NCBI GenBank assembly: GCA_963989385.1
Contig: OZ022511.1
Coordinates: 31,552,503-31,616,502, forward strand
Origin: Ctena decussata
Taxonomy: Eukaryota > Mollusca > Bivalvia > Lucinida > Lucinidae
DNA length: 64,000 nucleotides
Reading direction: 5' to 3'
A program made the translations under genes and the position numbers. The notes under the pieces are model-generated. The model had not been told where the DNA came from and made no database searches. It saw only the letters and a program-made list of their open reading frames with translations. This document shows, piece after piece, positions 11,275 through 26,200 of this stretch (positions are counted from its first letter, which is position 1; every line of letters starts with the position of its first letter).

Positions 11275-14200
11275 GTAAGTACTGCATGGGAAAGAGGTAA
11301 AAAAATTTATCATACTTTTAGAAATTCAGTTAAAGGTTCTTTTTGCCTTGCCTTCAGACTAGCAAAAGCAAGACATACGAATCATTTTCCGGCATTGGCA
11401 ACAGTGTGAAATTTTGTTTTAGCTATGTTTAGTGACCTATGCCAAACAGGCGAGACCCCACAATTTTGGATAATTTTCCTGATTTTTCCCCTTTTTATTT
11501 TTCTTCAGACCTTTCGAAGGTGGTTTTTATGAGGGGTCACAGCTTGGTTTTTGTGGAGATCTAAAAAATTTAAAAAAGAAATAAAAAAAAAAATGCACCT
11601 TTATCTGATGCGCTGGACATTAATACCCAGGCAAACTAAATTATTTAGACCCATCTCAGACTGGCAAGATCTTAAGATGAATGCAAAAAAGCCTTCCATG
11701 GAATTCCTGTCTGGTTAGTAAATGATATTTTGAAGAGTTGAAAGGTTAGACATAAACACCTTCCTGCAGCTTTTGTCTGATTTTCATCAGATTTTATGGA
11801 AGAATCAATTTGTCACTTTCAGCAATTTGCCAAAGAACTTTATTTTGAATTCCCATTTATAGTTTATTAACTTACAAAACCATGTTTATTTACTTATAAG
11901 ACAGGGACTTCTTCCTTTCCAAAACAACCCTAAAAATCTAGATCTGTCTTACAAGACAGATCTAGATTTTTGGGATTGTTTAAGAAGGGGAATAATCATC
12001 TTAATGGCAGATTCTAATCTAATTCAAGCTGATTTAGGGTCATTTTGGAGGATGACAAGAAATAAACAGAAAAAAAGCCTAATAAACAAATTAAATACAG
12101 TCAGAGCTCCAGATAAGAAGGGGTAACAGGGATAATTCAGAGATAATTTTTCTTATTTCTTAATAAAAACATACGTTGTGACCCCTCATTAGAACCATCT
12201 CGTTGAGACGGTTCTAATGAGGGGTTACAACGTTTGTTTCTTTGGAAAAATAAGGAAAATTATCCCTAAATTATCCCAGTTACCCCTTCTTATCTGGAAC
12301 ACTGTACAGTAGAACTTCAGTGGCTCGAACCCTGATGGCTTGTTAACCCTGCCTGGCTAGAACTCTTTCCTTGGTCCCTAGAGGTCACTTTATATAGAAA
12401 CTAACCCTGGATGGCTAGAACTACCCTTGGCTGGAACTAATTTTAATGGTCCCTAGCCTGTTCAAGCCAGTGAAGTTCTACTGTACAAGGGTCTTTATTC
12501 CTGTATCATAAATTTCAGGGGTTATGAGCAGGACCCTGGTATGGCAGGCAGAAGCAGATCTCAGTGTAGAATGAAGGCAGAACATTTGCTACGGGAGGCA
12601 ATACCACTGGACAAACAGCTCAGTAGTCTCGTGAATAGAAGAATTGGGGGTGAAGATACGTTACATATGATAAACCAACTCAGGTAAGTGACCAGTGGAC
12701 ATTTTCCAGCCAAACTTGATGAGCATGTATATCACTGGGATATGTCAACATGTTAATGAGGGTCTAATGATCTTGACCACAGAACTATGTCAAATTCAAG
12801 CAAAAGGATACTTGTGTGCTCAAGATCCTATGAACCAGTGTTTGTATTGATAACAACACTGGCAAATGAATAAGAGTTGGTTAAGGTGTATCAGTTACAC
12901 CTCCATGTTTATCCCCCTGTTTTACAAAGGGGAATAGCTTTTGTGACTTTCTGTTTGCTGCTCTAGAGGAGGTTGCCCCTCTAAAAGAGGGTCTACTCAT
13001 AAAGGAAAGAATTTGCTATTACAGAAGCAAATCCTTTCCTTTATGAGTTGACCCCCATTTAGAAGGGAGGCAAAAATGAAAGCATTCACTTTAGAGTTCT
13101 GGACAGCCATCACTGTAAGGAATTTGCAGTGTCAGATTCAAGCCACATGATGCTTTAGGGAACAATGTATCTTGAACTATTGGATGGATTCTGTACAAAT
13201 TAAACTGATATTTCACTTAATATTCAAATCAACTTTTGTGATTTTGATCAATTTTCTCAAATTTTGACATTATTTCCAAGGTCAGCATGATGTCACCATC
13301 ATAGCAGTATTTTCCATATAAATTTATAAAAAAACAAACAAAAAAACATGCTGAAATTCAATTCATATGACATTGCTGTTATTCAGTGGCTAACGTTATG
13401 TTATAAAAATCGTATGACCACACATGTAGTAACACTAGCGCGTACACGTAACGTCATTGACAACGTCCTTGTCAACGTTTTCTTATTGAAATAGTGTTCA
13501 GTTTGAAGGCGTTAAAATCCCATTTTAAAGGGTCAACAGATAAACAGAATCTTACACTGGTGATCATTTCATATGAGATTTATGAAACTAGCCAAAGGCT
13601 CGTTTCATAAATTTCATATGAAATGACCACTCATGTAAGATCCTCTATATGTGCATGCTGAGTTGTTCAAAGCATAGTTAGCTTAACGAAATTGCAAGTC
13701 AAGAAGTTGTTAGGTCTTGGAGTGAACATAAAGTCAGGAGTGATAATAATTTTTGCTGAAAACTGGTAAGGAGGTTACTGCAAAAGTTCCTATGATGATA
13801 ATGAAATGGTAATGCCTCATTGTTCTCTGATTATAAAACTTTTTAATGGTTGTAATACGTGTAATTTGCAATATTTAATTGTTCTCTGATTATAAAACTT
13901 TCTAATAGTTGCAATACATGTATATTGCAGGCGAGAACTTCAGGTCAGGCTAGAGCAGCTTATATTGTTAGACCCGGATCTGGCAAACAAACAGAATGCA
14001 GAACAGATGTTGTGGAAGTCGGTGTTCTATCACATGGTGGAGATGATCAGGAAACAGAAAGACAGTGATCGAGATGAAGAAGCTAGAATTAGGCTGACAA
14101 AAATCCTTGAAGAGGTAAGCTGACTGACCTGCCTTGTATGGACTGTATACATGTATTGTTGTAGCCTGTAGGAAGAGGTTAAATATTGAGATTAGCATAA

Positions 14201-17200
14201 TAAGTTGACCACCACTTCTTTGCACAAATTGACAATTTTATAGTCAGAGATCGGCTGCAGACAGTTTTATAGGTTGCAGACAGTTTTATAGAGAAAATCT
14301 GACATCCTAAGGCCTAGGGCCCCCAATGACAACACAGCAAACTCCATAAAATTTCTTGTTTTGATCTTTTGACCGTCATTGATCTTAAGCAGCTGGGTCC
14401 AATATCCAAAATTTTCTGGTAAGCATGGCATCAGAACATGTTTAGCAAGTAAAATCTGATTGTAGTGTGGCAGTTATTCTATATGGACAGACAGACTTAG
14501 CCTATAATGATATACCTGCTCTTATTTTGTGAAGTTCAGTTACATGTGAGCCGCGACACGAGAAAACCAACAAAGTGGTTGTGCGCCCAGCGCAGACTCA
14601 GATCAGCCTGGCCATCCGCCATGTCTAATCGGCGTCTTTGCTAAGCGCTTAAAGGGTCGCTAAGGGCTTAAGCTACCTCCATGTGGACAGTGAAGACTCT
14701 AATCAGACTGGGCAGATGCCCAGGCTGATCTGAGTCTGCGCTGGGCACACAACCACTTTGTTGGTTTTCTCGCGTCACGGCTCATGTATATTTTGAGAAG
14801 TTCAGTTACATGTATATTGATCTCGGAATTTTTACCAGTCCTGTTGTTTCTTGACACTTTTGATGCATCTTTTTCAGGGCACAGAGTTCTACGAATCACT
14901 CTTAGGGAAACTTCAAGCCACATATCACTTCACTCTGGACGATTTTCTCAACAAAAGCTCACTACCTCCAGACAATATCAGTCGTACAGTGAAATTGGCA
15001 TTGCTGAGTGCACAACGAACCATGATCTGTCTAGGGGATATAGCTAGATACAAGGAACAGAATCACGAGTCAGGCAAAGTGAATTATGCCAAAGCCAGAA
15101 GGTAAACTGCTTATAGGTACTATTTTGCCGTTGTGTTATAAGGTTGTCAAGTTATTTCAGGAAGTGGGTGGAGGGTTTATTCGTCATATATGTGCCACTC
15201 AAGACTTATAAATGGGGAGTTACAGAGTGGCACTTGGGGAATAAAGGGAGCTTTTGTACAGTACCTTAATCAAGGTGCCATCTTACTCAAGGTACTAGGT
15301 GGGGGCATCTGTACTACAGACACATTTCTAGTTTTATGATACTCCAAAATTATGTAGAGCTGGTCATAATGATAAGCCTTGTACATGAATGACAACTCTG
15401 GTTTCCATAATTTCTGAGTAATTTTCCCATGGATATTTGAGTGAGCCTATGCTTACTTGTTCTAGTAAATGTACAAATTTATAGCAGGGTAATTCAAGGA
15501 GATTTGTCAGTTCTGTTTATAAGAACCCAGTGCTGAAACTTTTAAGTGTAGAGTGAGTGGCTGCAGATTTGTACAGTTTTACATGTGTTTTTACTGTAGT
15601 TTTCTTACACGTGAGAATTACCGTTTTATATGTCAGCGTCAACATAATACACTTTTCTTGTTTATTTTGAAAAGTTAAAATTAGATCCTGCTTTGGTACC
15701 CGGCTCGATGGCTATCATAAGGCCGCTGGCGGAATAGAGGAGACTTTTTCTTGAGATAGTTTGCAGATTCGTACACCACTATAATTGCATAACAAAACAA
15801 GAATCAGATAAAGCAACATTGCTTTGAACAAAAACAATCTATTTTATCAAGATGTGCAAAACATCAAGGCCGACTATCAGCAAAAAAATAAGATTTAAAG
15901 CGCTTCAAAACAGCTGATGTTACAAATTACTGACAATGTCTGTAAGCGTCACAGAACTGAATAGGATGAGTCAGCGAGCGGGACTCAGCTCAGAAAATGG
16001 AAATTTTAAAATAGTTGTGACATTTTTATCCCCCGACCGAAAGGTTCGGGGGATATAGCGATGAGCCTGGCGTCCGTCCGTCCGTCCGTCCGTCCGTCCG
16101 TCCGTCTGTCCGTCCGTCCGTCCGTCCGTAAACACTTTCTTGTCCGCTCTATATCTTGAATACCCTTTGGAATATTTTCATGATACTTCACAGTTATGTA
16201 GAACAGGTCATGACGATGTGTCGCGTACAAGAGTGGTAACTCTTGCTATTGTACTTTTTGAATTATCTCCCCTTTGGTGATTTTTTGGCAAATTCGTGTC
16301 CGCTCTGTAACTTGAATACCCTTTGGAATATTTTCATGATACTTCACAGAAATGTAGAACAGGTCATGACAATGTGTCGCGAACAAGAATGACAACTCTT
16401 GCTTTTTTACTTTTTGAGTTATTTCCCCTTGATAGTTTTAGGTGTGATTTTTTGGCAGATTCGTGTCCGCTCTATAACTAGAATACCCTTTGGAATATTC
16501 ACATGATGCTTCACAGATATGTAGAACAGGTCATGACGGTGTGTCGCGAACAAGAATGACAACTCTTGCTTTCTTACTTTTTGAGTTATTTCCCCTTGAT
16601 CATTTTAGGTATGATTTCGTGTCCGCTCTATAACTTGAATACCTTTTGGAATATTTTCATGATACTTCACAGATATGTAGAACAGGTCATGACGATGTGT
16701 GGCGAACAAGAAAGACAACTCCTGCTTTCTTACTTTTTGAGTTATTACCCCTTGATGGTTTTAGGTGTGATTTTGTGTCCGCTCTATTACTTGAATACCT
16801 TTTGGAATATTTTCATGATACTTCACAGATATGCAGAACAGGTCATGATGATGTGTCGCGAACAAGAATGACAACTCTTGCTTTCTTACTTTTGGAGTTA
16901 TTTCCCTTTGATGATTTTAAGTGTCGGCTCCATAGCTTGAATACCTTTTGAAATATTTTCATGATACTTCACAGATATGCAGAACAGGTCATGACAATTT
17001 GTCTCATACATGAATGATAACTCTTGCTTTTAGACCTAGTGAATTATTTCCCTTTGGTAGTTTGAGCTGCTGTTTGAGTCTCTGCTCCATAACTGTATAC
17101 CCTGGCCCTCTGGCCAGCTCCAGAATTTGAATAACCGTGAACCTTTTAGAATATTGATGATCATGCTGTGATATCTTATCAGTGTTCCTAACTCTCTCTT

Positions 17201-20200
17201 ACCCCTCCACATTCCCGTGCCCCCCCCCCCCCCCCCCCAAAAAAAAAAAAAACGAAAATATTTTTTTCCAGATTTGGATTCTTTGTCCAAATTCACTTAC
17301 TAGAGAGCTCAAAATTAGGTTTGTAGGGCTTGTACTTTAGAAGTTATTCACACATTTTGAAAGTTGAGTGTATCGTATGCTATACATTTGTGTATATGGT
17401 GGCTGTTTGAGATATTACCTCTTTTTAGCAGTCAAGCATACTGTTTTAGTCTGAGTGTTAGATAATCATGCATCTGTTAACAGTTAATGTCAATCAGAAG
17501 CATAAAAGAATGACAATATATTACTAATATGTGTTTTGAAGTGCACCCTTTTTACCAAGGCCTATGGGGGTCTTCGGTCGGGGGATTTGCCATCTCCTCT
17601 GATGGCTATTTTTCACTAAAGTAAGTGTATGCACCTTAAAGTAGAATGATTCTCTCAACATCTGTTATTAAAATAAGCTGTGGCCATTTTGCGCCTCGAT
17701 CATGAAATAAAACTGCTGTATCAGAGAGGCTGCAGTGAAGACGGTCGGGAAAAATTGACTGCAACGACTGAAATCTACATGGCAAGTGCGAGCTGCACTG
17801 AAATTGATTGACATGATAGATTCTTTACACAGTCATGTTATTATTTTCTTTTTAATTGACATGATGAATTCAGTAGAGGCCCAAAAACTGCAAGTGTATG
17901 AATCTGCAACCTGTACGAATCTGCAACCTATCACTCTACACAGATTTTTAAATGTGAACTTTTGGATTCACAGTATCTCTGGCTTACTTTCAGTTGGTAT
18001 ACTAAAGCCCAGCAGATTGCTCCGAAGAATGGCAGACCATACAATCAGTTGGCTATACTGGCATGTTACACGGTAAGTATGAGAGACCAAGTACAATAAG
18101 TTCTTTATATGAGCCACGTCGTGGGGTTTCCAACATTGTGGCATTGGTGACAAGCAAAGGCGCTGATCAGGCTGCACAAAAGTGCAGTCTGATCAGAGCC
18201 TTTATAGTCGCATCAACCGTCAGTGGAAGTGACCCAAGCCATAGAGCCAACAGTGTGATCTTTGATCAACCTGTATAAATGAGGATGATGATCTGAATAT
18301 CACACGACAAAATTGCCACATTTTTGGAAGTCACATGACGTGGTTCATATTGGCAATCAAGAAGGAATCAAGAAATAAACTATATTTACTCTGCTATAAG
18401 ATAGGGATTTCTCTCTCCAAAAGAATCACAAATTTGTAGCTCAGCCTTTTGTAATTTGACTATTAGACAGGTGTTTTTCTTCCAGAAAATCCCAAAAAGT
18501 AGATTCATCTGGTAAGACGGATCTGGATTTTTGGGATTGGTTTAGATGGGAAAAACTGTCGTATAATTGTATAAATACGGTTTATCTTACTTTTTCGTAT
18601 TGGTCTTTCCCACCTTCAATTTAAGAATTCAGATATACCAAAAATCAAAGTTTGCCGAATAAATATGGGAAGATTTTGACCTGCAAAAGGTTTTTAGCTC
18701 ACCAGAGCCGAAGGCTCCGGGGGAGCTTATAGGATAGGCAGTGGTCCGTTGTCGTCGTCGTCGTCCGTCAACACTTTTAAACAACATCTCCTCTGAAGCC
18801 ACTAGGCCAATTGGGCCAAAATTTCATCTGTGGGATGCTTGGACTGGGGGGTTGAAAGTTTGTGTTTTTTTATGAAAATTTGCCATTTAGTTTGGTTGCT
18901 ATGGCAACTTAGAGTTCCCATTGACTTACAATGGGGAAAATTGAAAAATGGCATTTTCTGCCAAGCCATTGTTGATATGTTGATAAAATTTTTATAGAAA
19001 TGTTCCTTGAGATGTCTTCTATCAGCTATATGTTTTTTGCCCCACTGCTCCTTTTATGGGTTGCCTTGGAAACCAAAATGGAAAAAAATTCTTAAAAAAA
19101 TTATCTCCTGAAGCCACTGGGCAGATAAGGCCCAGATTTCATCTGTGGCATCTTTTGGCTGGGAGATTGAAAGTTTGTGTTTTTAATGATCATCGGCCCT
19201 TTAGTTTGGTTGCTATGGCAACTTAGAGTCCCCATTGACTTATAATGCGGAAAATTGAAAAATGGCATTTTCTGCCAAGCCATTGCAGATATGTTGATAA
19301 AACTTTTACAGAAATGTTCCTTTAGATGTCTTCTATCAGCTATATGCTTTTTGGCCCACTGCTCCTTTTATTGGTTGCCATGGAAACCGAAATGTAAAAA
19401 AAAATTCCTTAAAAATTATCTCCTCTGAAGCCACTGGGCCGATAAGGCCCAGCTTTCATCTGTGGCATCCTTGGGCTGGGGAATTGAAAGTTTGTGGGTT
19501 TTTTTTTTTATGAAAATCGGCCATTTAGTTTGGTTGATATGGCAACTTAGAGTTGCACTGACTTATGATGGGGAAAATTGAAACATGGCATTTACTGCGA
19601 AGCCATTGCAGATATGTTGACAAAACTTTTATAGATTGTTCCTTGAGAAGTCTCTTATTAGCTATTGTTTTTTTGCCCACTGCTCCTTTTATTGGTTGCC
19701 ATGGAAACCAAAATGAAAAAAAATGGGGAAAAAAGATACTTAAAAAAAATTATCTCCTCAGATGCCATTGGGCCGATAAGGCCCAGATCTCATCTGTAGT
19801 ATCCTTAGGCTGGGGGATTGAAAATTTATGTGTTTTTTAGCTCACCTGAGCCAGCGGCTCCGGGGGAGCTTATAGGATGGTAAGGCTCCGGCGTCCGTCG
19901 TCCGTCGTCCGTCCGTCCGTCGTCCGTCCACAATTTCAAACAACTTCTCCTCTGAAACCGGTGGGCCGATTGCAACCAAATTTCATATGTAGCCTTCTGG
20001 GACCTTAGGAACGAAAAGTTGTTCAAACGGTCCTGGTCACATGACCAACATGGCCGCCACGCCCATATATGGTAAAAAGCTTTAAAAATCTTCTTCTCCA
20101 GAACCAATAGGCCAATGGCCTTGAAACTTAGTATATAGCATCTGGTACGCGAGTACTACCAAGATTGTTCAAATTATGACCTTGGGTTGACCTTGACTTT

Positions 20201-23200
20201 TTTTACAGCAAGGTCAAATTTGCTTTCTGGTGCTTTTATATGGGAAAATGCTAGAACATAAGATACCTTGGAAACCCTTGAAGATTTTGAGCTAAAAATT
20301 GGTGTCTACATTCATCTTAATAAGTACATGAATCTTTATGAGTACAAGAGGTCAAGGTCATTCTTTGACCTTTGACCCAGAACACTCTTATTTTGACAAT
20401 TTCAAACAATCTCCTCAAAAGCCACTGGGCTAATTAAAACCAAATTTCATATAGAGCCTCCAGGGGTTGAGGGAACAAAAATTTATTAATACGGTCTAGG
20501 TCACATGACCAACATAGCCGCCACGCCCATATATGGTAAAAAACTAAAAAAAATCTTCTTCTCCAGAACCAATAGGCTAATGGCCTTGAAACTTAGTATG
20601 TAGCATTGGGTGCACAAGTACTACCAAGATTGTTCAAATTATGACCTTGGGTTGACCTTGACCTTTTCTACGGTAAAGTCAAGTTTGCTTCCTTTTGCTT
20701 TTATATGGCAAAATGCTAGAACATGAGATATTTTGGAAACTGTTGAAGATTTTGAGCTAAAAATTGGTATCTACAGTCATCTTAATGTATGAGTACAAGA
20801 GGTCAAGGTCATTCTTTGACCTTTGACCCAGAACTCTCATAGTTTGACAATTTCAAGCAATCTCCTCAAAAGCCATCAGGACAATTGTCCTTAAATTTCA
20901 TGTAGAGCCTCCGGGGTTGAGGGAACAAAAATTTATTCATACGGTCCAGGTCACATGACCAACATGGCCACCACGCCCAAATATGGTAAAAACCTTCAAA
21001 AATCTTCTGCTCCAGAACCAATCGACCGATAGCCTTGAAACTTGGTATGTAGCATCGGTACTCGAGTACTATCAAGATTGTTCAAATTATGACCTTGGGT
21101 AACCTTGACCTTTTTTACGACAAGGTCAAATATGGGAAAATGCTAGAATATAAAATTTCATGGGATGTTTTGAAGAGTAAGGCCCAAAAATGGGTATATA
21201 CAGTCATCTTAAAGAGAACATGAAGATTTAAGAGTACAAGAGGTCAAGGTCCTTCTTTGACCTTTGACCCAGAACTACTCATATTTTGACAATGTCAAAC
21301 AATCTAAAAAAAACACTGGGCCAATAATTATTGTAACTTACTTTCATATAGAGTTTCCTGGGGTTGAGGGAATGAAAATTTGTTGAAACGGTTCAGGTCA
21401 CATGACCAACATGGCCGCCATGCCCATATATGGTAAAAACCTATAAAAATCTTCTTCTCCAGAGCCAATACACTTATGGCATTGAAACTTGGTATGTAGC
21501 ATTGGGTTCACCAGTACTATCAAGATTTTTCAGAATGATTACCTTGTGTTGACCTTGACCATTTTACGGCAAGGTCAAATATGGGAAAATGCTAGAACAT
21601 AAGATTTCATTGGAAGCTTTGAAGATGTTGGCCTAAAAATTGGTATATACCATCGTCTTAATGAGGTCATGAAGAATTAGGAGTACAAGAGGTCAAGGTC
21701 ATTCTTTGACCTTTGATCAAGATCTCTCATATTTTGTCATTTTCAGACATTTCCTCAAAAGCCAAAGGGCCAATTGTAAGCACATTTCATATAGAGCCTC
21801 CAGGGGTTGATTGAACAATTTTTTTTTCAAATGGTCCAGGTCACATGACCAACATGGCCGCCATACCCATTTATGATATAAACGTTTAATATTTTTCTTC
21901 TCCAGAACCAATACACTTATGGCCTTGAAACTTGGTAAGTAGCATAGAATACTAGAGTACTACCAAGACTGTTCATATGATGACCTTGGGTTTACCTTGA
22001 CCTTTTTTATGGGAAAATGCCAGAACATAAGATTTCATGGACAGTTTAGAATGTTTTGGTCTAAAAATGGTATATATGGTTGTCTTAATGAGTACATGAA
22101 GATTTATGAGTACAAGAGGTCATGGTCATTCTTTGACTTTTGACCCAAGACTCATGTTTTGACAATTTCAGACATAAGAAAAACCCACTTTGCCAATTGT
22201 TCAGGTGAGCGATTCAGGGCCTCATGGCCCTCTTGTTTTATAATGGCAACTTAGAGTTGCATTGACTTGTAATGGGGAAAATTAAAAAATGGCATTTACT
22301 GCAATCAATATATGGAAAATAGTTATATATTTTGTTATCAACTCAACAGACTGTCAGACTGAGACTTTGTAGTTGTATATTTTGTATTAGCCTGCACAAA
22401 TGTGACAGCAATTTTGAGCCTATACTTTGATAGCAATTTTGAGCTAGAGATCCGCTGAGCTTTGTGGCCCGTGGGCCTCTTGTTACATTTTGTCAGCAAA
22501 AATTTCTGAGATATTTGATTTTGTGTGTACTAAAAGACTTTACAAATCCTTGAATAACGACTTTGTTATGCTATAAACGATGCTTTGAACAAATGGGCTC
22601 AGATTGTAGTGTTTTGTCATTCATATTTTTTGCTTGTTTTCTCTGTAAAACTCACATGTTCATCCATAAATATAAGTTTATTGAGAAAAACAAAAGTATC
22701 AAAATTATTCCTCCTATGGTACTCACTCATATTTTGCCACAAATATGTAAGTCAGTCTTGTGCAGTTTGGCTATATGTATTAGGTGATTTGGGTCAAAAA
22801 TCTAGTTCTATCTTGTGAGACATGTTTGTTTTGGAAAGGTAAAAGCCTGTCTTATAACTGAATAACTACTGTAATATTTGTCTTTAAACTTCAGAAAAGA
22901 AAACTAGATGCAGTATACTACTACATGAGAAGTCTTGCCGCAAGTAATCCATTTCTCACGGCCCGGGAGAGCCTGATGTCATTGTTTGATGAAGCCAGGA
23001 AAAAGGTTTGTTAAAGTAGCTGTTCTATAGATACTTCTTGGGCCTTAATTTTGGACACCAAGAATAAATAATTTTCCATTTGTTCCAAATGAAAAATTAA
23101 TTAATTCAGGTGTCCCAATACTTATGCACATTATCGTAAATTTATTGCAAAGATACATAAAAGTGAAAATTTTGGCAATAAAAATGATTTATCCTATTTG

Positions 23201-26200
23201 TCCAGAAAAATATAAGTTGTGGAATCATATTGCTTGCCTGAGGCAGTTCTTAACAAATCCTGCTCTACATGTTTATTAACAGCATACCATAATAATTTAA
23301 AAAAATGGGACAGATACAATTTAGCAAACAGTGCTCACCCAGATCGGACTGTTCCTGACAGAGCAGTCTGATCAGGGTTGCCACTGTTTGCGATTTCTTT
23401 GCTGGGTCCCCACCCATCAGGGGTCCGCAAAATAGATGGGCTGTCTGGTGCCTCTGTGGCAGAGCTGGTAGATAGTAGCTGTAGCAGGACCTGGGAGTCA
23501 TATATCACCGGTCAAGATTCAGAATAAGGGGAACAACTGTGTTTTCCTGTTCACTTCCCTGTATGACAAAGACCTTCCATTTAGAGTTGACCCTTTAGAA
23601 AAGGCAGACAAAGATATAAATGGTGGAGTTGTTTCAAAATACGGTTTCTAATGCAAATCTCTCTTCTGATGCGCCATTCCTCTCATTCACTACACACTTT
23701 CTGATTTCAGCAACTTATCAGTATCACCCCAGGTTAACTATGTTTACACAAGGGCTGTTAAAAAACAAAAAAGAGCTGTTACGGAACAAAAAAGACTCAA
23801 GTTACCAAACGACTTGGTCATGAGCTGTTACGAAAAGAAAAAAAGAGTCATAGTTTCCAAACGACCTGATGAGTCTTTTTCATTTCGTAACAGCTCTTTT
23901 TCGTTTCTAACATCCTTGAAACCATAGTTAACCAGGTGTGAATATGATTGATGGATGAACAGATGACTTACAAGTTTATGTCCTTTTCAACAGTATTTGA
24001 GTCATATAAGGATGCAGGATGGGTGATAAGGAAAGGCTGTGTGCAGTGGAACCCCATTTAAGTTTGAAAAGAGTTTCACCTCGAGTGGGAGTCAAACCTT
24101 GGACCCAGGCTACCTGGGCTACCCCAATATGATTAAGCCTAGCAAGTTCTGGTAATATGCAGAATTTATGATCAATCCAAACCCATCAAAAGGTACTGAA
24201 AGGCTCAGTGCTTATAGGAGTTTTTGTAGGGATATAAGGTATAGCCTATAGGGTTTTCCATTTCAGAAAGTGAAAGGTATTACTATTTTTAAGTTTACAG
24301 GATTTTGTGGTATTTATGTGGTATTAACTTATCTGTTTCAGCTGGCTAGATTACAGGTCTTTGTTTATGTTCTTGTTTTATTTTAAATGTTTATTTAATC
24401 CTTTATATTTGATGTGACTTTGTGAGGAGTTTTCGAGTTAATTGTAACTTGTAGTGCAAAATTGGCATCAGCCACTATTTGAAAGCTCCTTACAGTTTTC
24501 ATCTTTTTGTTCCTGTTGTTCATTTCATGGACTGGTTACCATAATGACCCTAAATATTCATACAGATAGGTCTGAGCAAACATTGTAGACACAGATCAAA
24601 CTGCTCCTGAAGGGGCTACAACATTTGCCATTCACTAAGCAAATTTGGGTGCATAGATGTGTGTAAAATCTACTTTCTACGAATTTCCAAACAATACTTG
24701 TCCAACTTTTGGATGTCAGAAATTTTAGGGTTATTTACGGTAATATTGGAGATGGTGATGTAAGTTCATTATTAGTAGTAAAAGATGATAATCTCTGTTT
24801 ATGTTCTATTAAGCTAGGTTTTACCATTCATTAGAATGAGTGAGTGAGTGAACTAGGGTTTAACGTCCCACCAACAACAAGGTCATTCGGAGATGGGACG
24901 TTGGTTTAAAGTCTTATCCTAAAGACCGCAGAAGCGGGGGATCGATCTTGTGATCCCTGGATTGGTAATCTAGCATGTTATCCACTACACTACAATGCTC
25001 CTCCATTCATTAGAAGCAACTCAGGATAAATAAGTTTTTGCCTGTCATTAGAACAGCCTCAATGAGTTTACTAACAAACAGCATAGTGTATGGAGTTATA
25101 GAGCAGTAAGAGAAAGCATCTCAGAACTAGCATCAGATGTTTTTAGTTTCTTAGTCATATGTGAGTCAATCAATTGGTTGACTCACTTATAACCAAGATA
25201 CTTAAAGCTCGCTCTTAAAGCGTTAAAAAGCAGACAAAATTTATGTTTACAAAATTTCAAAAGCTATGTCATTGAGATTTTTTTTGAACACTACATAGAA
25301 AATGTTGTAGATCCTGTATCATTATGATCAAACCTTGTCTGGAACTACATTGTTTTTTTGTTTTCAGCGCTTTTAAGTTTTTCCATCGTCAGGACTGCTG
25401 GTAAATTGCAAATGTTTGGCAGTGCAAAAATGGTACAGTTTAGCCTAACAGTTTCTTTTAGAAAACAAGTAGGATTGATCAACTGATCAAACATTTCAAA
25501 TGAAAATGAAGGCAGAGAAATTGCATTGTTTCTATATTTGAGACTGTCCTAAAAGTGAGCATGGGCATTAAAAGTGCATAAAAATTCTATGGGCATAAAA
25601 GCAGTATATGTACCTTGATTATTTCGTTATAAGAAGTTTGTTTTATCCTTCCAAAACAACTCCAAAATTCTAGATCTGTCTAACAAGCTGAATCTTGATT
25701 CTTGGAATTGTTTTGGCAGAGAAAATAAAGATCTGTCTTATAAGGTAACATCTGTGTTTAAGATTTTTGGGATAATTAAGCTGAGAAAACCTCATCTTTA
25801 AGCTAAAGCTAAATGGTTAAAAATTCTAAATATTGGGACACCAAAAATAATTACCATAATTGTCCTAAAATTTATACAGTTTGGTTTTACAGTGCAGTAA
25901 TGTGTCCAAATCATGCAAAAGTGATGGCAAATAGTGTAAACCCTGATAAGACTGCTCCTTGAGGAGCAGTCAGATCTGGGTTTGCACTGTTAGCTCAGAC
26001 CTAACTGTCCCAATATATAGAGTTTTACGGTAGTTTGTATGGGGTAATTTGGGAAACAGAAATGCCCACCTTATAGCTGAATAGTTAGGGTACATTAATG
26101 CACAGCAAAAATTGTATATAAAATTCTTACAGGCAGAAGCGGTGGAGAAGAAGAGGATGGAAGAGAAACAAAAGCAGCACAAGTTGCGGCAGAGTCACGG

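Noticed and set aside
16566..16951. Two 101-codon frames with internal protein repeats
   Set aside because: They are readings through the 157-bp tandem units of the pearl-like element, where repeat periodicity produces repeated peptides.
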